The notes below the pieces were generated by a model. That model saw only the letters and a list, made by a program, of their open reading frames with translations. It was not told the DNA's origin and searched no databases. A stretch of 45,162 bases of DNA from Streptomyces sparsogenes (GTDB lineage: Bacteria > Actinomycetota > Actinomycetes > Streptomycetales > Streptomycetaceae): the NCBI RefSeq assembly GCF_001704635.1, contig NZ_MAXF01000194.1, positions 1 to 45,162 on the forward strand, written 5' to 3'. The translations under genes were made by a program, and so were the position numbers. Below are positions 34,401 to 40,400 of this stretch, piece after piece (the first letter of the stretch is position 1; every line of letters begins with the position of its first letter).

Positions 34401-37400
34401 GGCGTCGGAGGACAGGGCCCGGATGTATTCACCCAGGTAGACCTCCGTGGCGTCGGTGAGGATGCTGGCATTGACCTTCTTCCGGGTCTCGTTCGCGACG
34501 TGCTGCCCCATGGCGACGTCCGCGAGCGGGTCGGGCACGAAGGAGCCGGGGAAGCTGTCGCCGAGGTTGACACGGCCGCCGTCCACGCCACGGTCCTGGG
34601 GCGAACCGGCGTAGCAGACCACCAGATCGATCCAGTCGTCCTTGCCGAGCTCCTGCACGCTCCTGCGGCGCGCGATGTACCGCGCCCCCTCCTTGCCCCA
34701 GGCCCAGTGCTTGGTGCCGTCCTCCAGGGGGAGGCTGATGTAGCCGGGCCCGCCGTGCGAGTCGAAGATGTACCGCCTGGTACCCGGCTTGCCCGGGCGC
34801 GGCAGCGGAAGCAGACCGCCGACGAACCTCCCCACAGCGGAGTTGAAGTGGGCGTAGTGCTTCATCGCGGCGAGATGACGCTGTTCCTCCTCCATCCCCT
34901 TCTCGGCGACCTCCTCCGGACGGATCGCGGTGCGCCCGAAGCTCAGGCCCGTGAGCCCCACGAGGGTCCTGTTGACCACCTTGCGCCACCAGCTCGGATC
35001 GTCCGCCCTCGCGTCGGGCGCCGTGCCGGGCAGGCTGGGGATCCAGTCGCCCTGGATGCGGCCGTCCCGGTGGATCACGCCGATGCCGTACGTCTGCGGC
35101 CCGGTCTCGTAGAGCGTGGGATGTCCGCTGTGCGCCCACACCGTCTTGCCCGTGCGGTCCGCCAGCTTCCGCGGCAGGTCCAGCCCCCGGTCCCCGCCCT
35201 GGGGGATGACCAGCACGATCGGGATGTTCGCAGGCGCTTTGGTCCGTTCCAGGTCGGCCGCGACCAGTTCGACGAACTCGTCGGGGGTCAGGTCGCGTGC
35301 CGTCCCGTCCGGCCACCTCGCCGTCACGCGGTCGTGGCCGCCCTCGGCCACCACGGTGTACGGGAACCAGCCCGGTCCCCACGGGGCTGGGGCCCTGCCG
35401 ACCTTGTCGAACCCGCCACCGGGACGTTCCCGCAGGATGTCGACCCCGCTGACGGCCAGTCCGACGACCTCTGCCGCCGCGCTCCAGTTGAGGCCCGCGA
35501 CGCGCTGGCCGTTCACCGTGAAGTGACGGGCCCGCTGCCTGGAGATCAATCCCTTCACGAAGGCGTGGTACGCGCCCAGCGCCCCCAGGCTGTTCGCCCA
35601 GCCGTCCTGGTACGCGTCGTGGACCAGCCCGCCGAACCGTTTGCGTACGCCCAGGTCCACGGCGGCGCCGTCGGGGCGGTGCAGGACGCGGCGGATCAGA
35701 CCGTCCATGTCCGGCGGCGCGTTCCGCAGGTCGGGATCGGCCTTGCGCAGGTCGTTCAGCAGCGTCATGGGCGAGACGACCTCGACCGTCACCCGGCGGC
35801 GCAGCGCTTCCGCGTCGCCGCCCGCGGGCTGCCCGACGTCCCCGTCGGAACCGCGGTAGTCGATGGTGAAGTCATTGGCCGTGAGCTGCTTATCGGCGGG
35901 GAGCTTGTGTTGGCGGCGGCTCAGCTCGATGTCCAGGATCGCCAGGAACTCCACGTACGCGTTGGTGGCGCGGGCTTCTCCTTCGGCCTGCGCCTCCGCG
36001 TCCGTTCCCTCGCCGTACCCGGTCAGGATCACGAAGGGCAGCGGGAGGTCGTGTTTGCGGTTGCGCAGCCCGTCCCGGGCCACCCGTTCGGCCAGTTCCT
36101 CCAGTGACTCCTGGGCGGTCTCGGACAGGTCGGTGTCCGCCGGCTCGAAGGACACCTCCGTCAGCCGGGGGGCGTGGGACCAGAACTTGTCGGCCGAGCT
36201 CCCCACCGGCGCGGTGTGCACCGGCAGGGTGACCTGACCCACTCCGGGCATCGCCTGTCCGGACGATGCCCGCGCCCCCGGCCGGATGGGGGCCTGCGGT
36301 TTCGGCTGCGGCTCCGGCTCGGCCGACGGCACCTCGTCGAGCCCGAAGGCCGAGGCGAAGAGGGAGTCGGTGTCGGTGTCCGTGTCGCGGTCGGTGTCCG
36401 TGTCGCGGTCCGTGTCCGTGTCCGTGTCGAAAACGAAGTCGGCGTCGAGTACGGGCTGCGTGGTGTCCGGCCGCGGAAGGGCGGCCTCGCCACCGGCCGC
36501 TGGGGGCACCGCCGCCCCGGCCGGATGCTTGCCGGTGAAGCCCTTGGCCGTCGGCGCCTCCGCGATGTGCGACAAGGGCTTCGGTGTGAGGACCGGGTGC
36601 CGCTGCGGCCCGGGCTGGGACAGCCCGATGGGGTACGCATCGGTGTCCGACGGAATCCCCGCGGGTTCGGTCGCCTCGGTGGAGGGGGGCGGGCTCTGCG
36701 TGATGACCGATATGGGGGCATGCCCCGTGGTCAGCGTCGGAGGCTCGGTACGTCCCCAGTCGTCCGCGGCACTCGACTGCGCCGGGTCCGCCGTCACCAC
36801 GATCACGTGCTGCTTCGCCGCGCTGTCGGCCACCACCGTGGCGGGGTGGGCGGGCGTCAGCACCGTCCTGGCGGCCCCCTCCCGGGCGGCCAGGGCCTCC
36901 GCCATCCTGGTGCCCCCGGGACCCTGGCTCGGTCCGATCAGGGCGATGGGAACGGTGAGCGGGGTGGTACGCAGGGCCTGTTCGACAAGCGCGACGACCT
37001 CCTCGTACGGCACCTTTCGGGTGGTGCCGCCGCGCCAGGGGATCTCGACGTGGTCCTGATCGCCGTCGACCATCAGCACGAACTTCGGGCCCTGGGTGGT
37101 GCGGCTCTCGCCGCTCCCGGTCGTACCGTCGGGCGACACCCGGTAGACGTCCGGGTTCAGCGGGCCGCTGAGGGGCTTGCCCGTCAGGTTGAGGCCCGTC
37201 GTCTGTCCGGCGGGCGAGATGACGGCCGTGGCCGGGGACAACAGCCCGCTCCGCCTGAGGTGGTGCGCGGCCAGGGCGACCGGGTCGTACACGTCGACGC
37301 CGATCAGCGCGGCCCCCGCCATCAGCCACAGGGCCATCTGCCGCATCGCGTCCGGGTTGGACGGCGCGCCCTCCACGTGCAGGATCCTGGCCGCCAGGGC

Positions 37401-40400
37401 ATCCGGGTCCGGGTGGTTCATGAGCGCCGGCCCCGCCTTGGCGAGCGCCCAGAACACCAGCGACCGGGAGGGCTGTCCCGGAGCGGGGAGGGCCTTCAGC
37501 CCCATGGCGCCGAGGCTCTGCGGGGGGAGCAGCCCCATCATGGCCGCGGTCTGGTCGAGGACGGTGAGCGGGACGAAGTCGCGCAGGGCGACCGGGCCGG
37601 GCGCGCCCTGGAGACGGCCACGCGCGTCGTCCAATACCTGCCGGACGGCGCTGCGCAGTTCGGTGGAGTCGGCGAAGGCGGCCGGCCTCGGCTTCGGTGT
37701 CCCCCGCTGTTCGAGGTGGGCCCGCACCACGAAGTCCAGCAGGTCCAGGCTGAACGGACCCGCCTCCGCCAGCCCCGGATCGTCGCGGCGCATGACCTCC
37801 AGCGCCCCGATCCCGCGCAGGAGCTTCTGGTACTCCCCCGACGGGTCGTCCCTGCCGTTCTCGACCTCGTGGCCGAACACCTCGCGCAGGGCCCGTACCA
37901 GCAGCAGGGTGTTGTCCCGGTCGGCCTCCGGCACCGGGGCGGAGTCCGGTATGCCGAAGGCCACCCGCGCGAGCCGGTCCAGCACCTCCGGCTCGGGCTC
38001 CGCCCGCAGCTCCGACCACGCCCCCTGCTCGCCCCGGACCGAGGCAAAGATGCCGATGAAGCCCTGTGTCACCGAGAAGCCGTGCACCCGGTTGGGGACG
38101 ATCAGCGGGTGGTCTTCTCCGAGCTCGTTGGCCGCCTTCTGCGCCTGGGAGATGGTCGTCAACGGGTTGGGCACGAAAGGCGTCTCGACGCCATCGTGTA
38201 CGGCGACGGGAAGGCTGCCGTCGTAGGCCGCGTTGGCCCAGCACGAATGGGCCACGATCGGAGTGCCCTTGGGGAGCGCTTGCACACTCGGGCGGCGCTT
38301 CAAGTAGCCGCCGACCTGGTCACCGGCGGCGGCCTTCCCCTCGCCGTGCCCATCGTCGGCCGTCGCGTCCACCGCGAAGAAGAAGCCCGGGAGACCGTGC
38401 AGGATGAAGTGATAGGCGTTCCGCCCGTACCACGGCGTCTTCTCCGCAGGGCCGAGCGCCTGCTTGGTGACCGGGTCGTAGTGGGCGAACTGCAGGTTCT
38501 GGAGGTTGCCGAAGTTCGCCTCTCGCTCGACCACATCGGCGTCGGTCAAGACGGCCCGGCCACCCGGCCGGTTGGTCCCCGGCGTGGTGAGGGTGACGCT
38601 CTTGACGTCCCGGTCCATCAGCCTCGAACCGTCGGCCAGAACGATGAACCCGTTCCCCGCCCTGGCCCACGCGCCGTCCGGACCCAGGTCGTCGGGGCTG
38701 ATGGAGATCCATCTGCCCCGCGGTATCCCCTGCGCCCGCTGGTCCGCCGAGGGGACGTTGTACCGCTTGGTGTTCGGGTTGTAGATCAGCAGGGGTGTGC
38801 CGCTGTGCACCAGCAGCCCCCGGCCGATGCCGGCGGAGATGCCCCGGGGCATCTCCAGCCCGCCGTCACCCGCGTGCGGCACCACCAGCATCACCACGGC
38901 CTGAGGGCCCCGCTTGGCCAGCTCCTCGTCCATGGCGAGCAGTTCGGTGACCTCGTCGCCCGGCACCCGACGGGTCGAACCGTCCGGCCACGACACCACG
39001 ATGTGGTCCGGCCCGCCGTCCGCGTCCACGAGGTACGGACGGTTGCTGCCGGACTGGTCGGGGCCGGGCGTGGCGGGCGGCGGTGTCTGCCGGTCCCTGA
39101 AGGTGCGGCCCACCACCGAACCGTCGTCGGGGGAGAACAGCAGGGTCCGCCCGGACAGCACATCGCCCCGCCGGACGAGGTGGAACGCGCCGAGAGCCGC
39201 GAGGCTCTTGTCCCGCCCATCGGCCATCGCCTCGTCCACCAGCGCGTACAGCTCGTCGCGCACCGCCGCGTCCACGGGCGCGGCCGGGTCCAGGTGCAGG
39301 ATCTTCCGCGCCAGCGGAACCGGGTCGAACGGGCCGTCCTCCAGCTCCGGGTCCGTGCGGCGCAGTTCGTCCAGCCGCCGCACCGCGGCCGTCCCGGACG
39401 GCAGCTCGAAGTCGACCACCACCTGCCGGGCGTCGCCCTCCCCGGAAACCTCCCCCGGCTTCCGGCCGGACGCCGCGACGGTGAACGTGCCCGCCGCGCC
39501 CGGCCGCCCCAGCCCGGCGCGGTACGCCTCCGCGACGGCCGCGGCCCGCCGCCCGGCGGCCCCGGACCCGGACGCCTGGCCGCTGTCGTCGTAGCCGGTC
39601 ACCACCAGGCGCGGCCCCGGAAGACCCGCGAGGGCGTTGCGCTCCCCCACCTCGATGGCGCGCCCGACGAGCTCCCGGATCCGGGCCCGCTGGTTGTTGC
39701 TGGGCTTCTCCGCGCCCTCCGCGAAATTGATCCGGGCCGACACCGGCAGCACCGACTCGACAGGGCCCCAACGGCGCTCCGCGCCACCCTGGTCCGACAG
39801 CGAGAGGGAGGCCATCCCGGCGGTGGCGGTGGCGGAAGTGCCGGGGGCGGTGGCGGGGGCTTTCCCGGCGGGGGTCGTGGCCTGATCGCCCTTCGGCCCC
39901 GGCGCCTTCTTTTTCTTCCCGGCGGTGGTGACGAAGGTGTCCCCGTGCGGCACGGCCCACACCCCGGCCTCGGTGCGCGCGGGTCCGCTGGGCGCCGGGG
40001 CGGCCCCGGGGCGCGTCGAGGCGGCGGCGGGCCGGGAAGGGGTGGGCGCCGGGTCGGTCGGGAGGTCGGTGGACGTGGTGGCGGTCGGCGTCGGCGGGAG
40101 CGGGTCGGTGGCGGTGCCCTGGGTCCGCGACTCGACGGGCGCCGTCGCGCCACCGTGGACGAGGGGGGCGTGGCCGAGGCTCTTCCGGAGGGTGTCGGCG
40201 AGCGCGACGCCCGACGGCGCGTCCGGCCCGTGCCTCAGCAGGTGGTCGGCCACCTGCCGCACCGCGTCGCGGTACGCGGGCTCGGCGTGGCGGGAGTCCG
40301 CCAGGACGGGGGCCGACACCAGCGGCAGCACCAGGGCTACGGCCTTGTCCCAGGCCCGGTCGACATCGGCCGCGTCCGGCGGCGGAGGCGCGGCCTGCGG

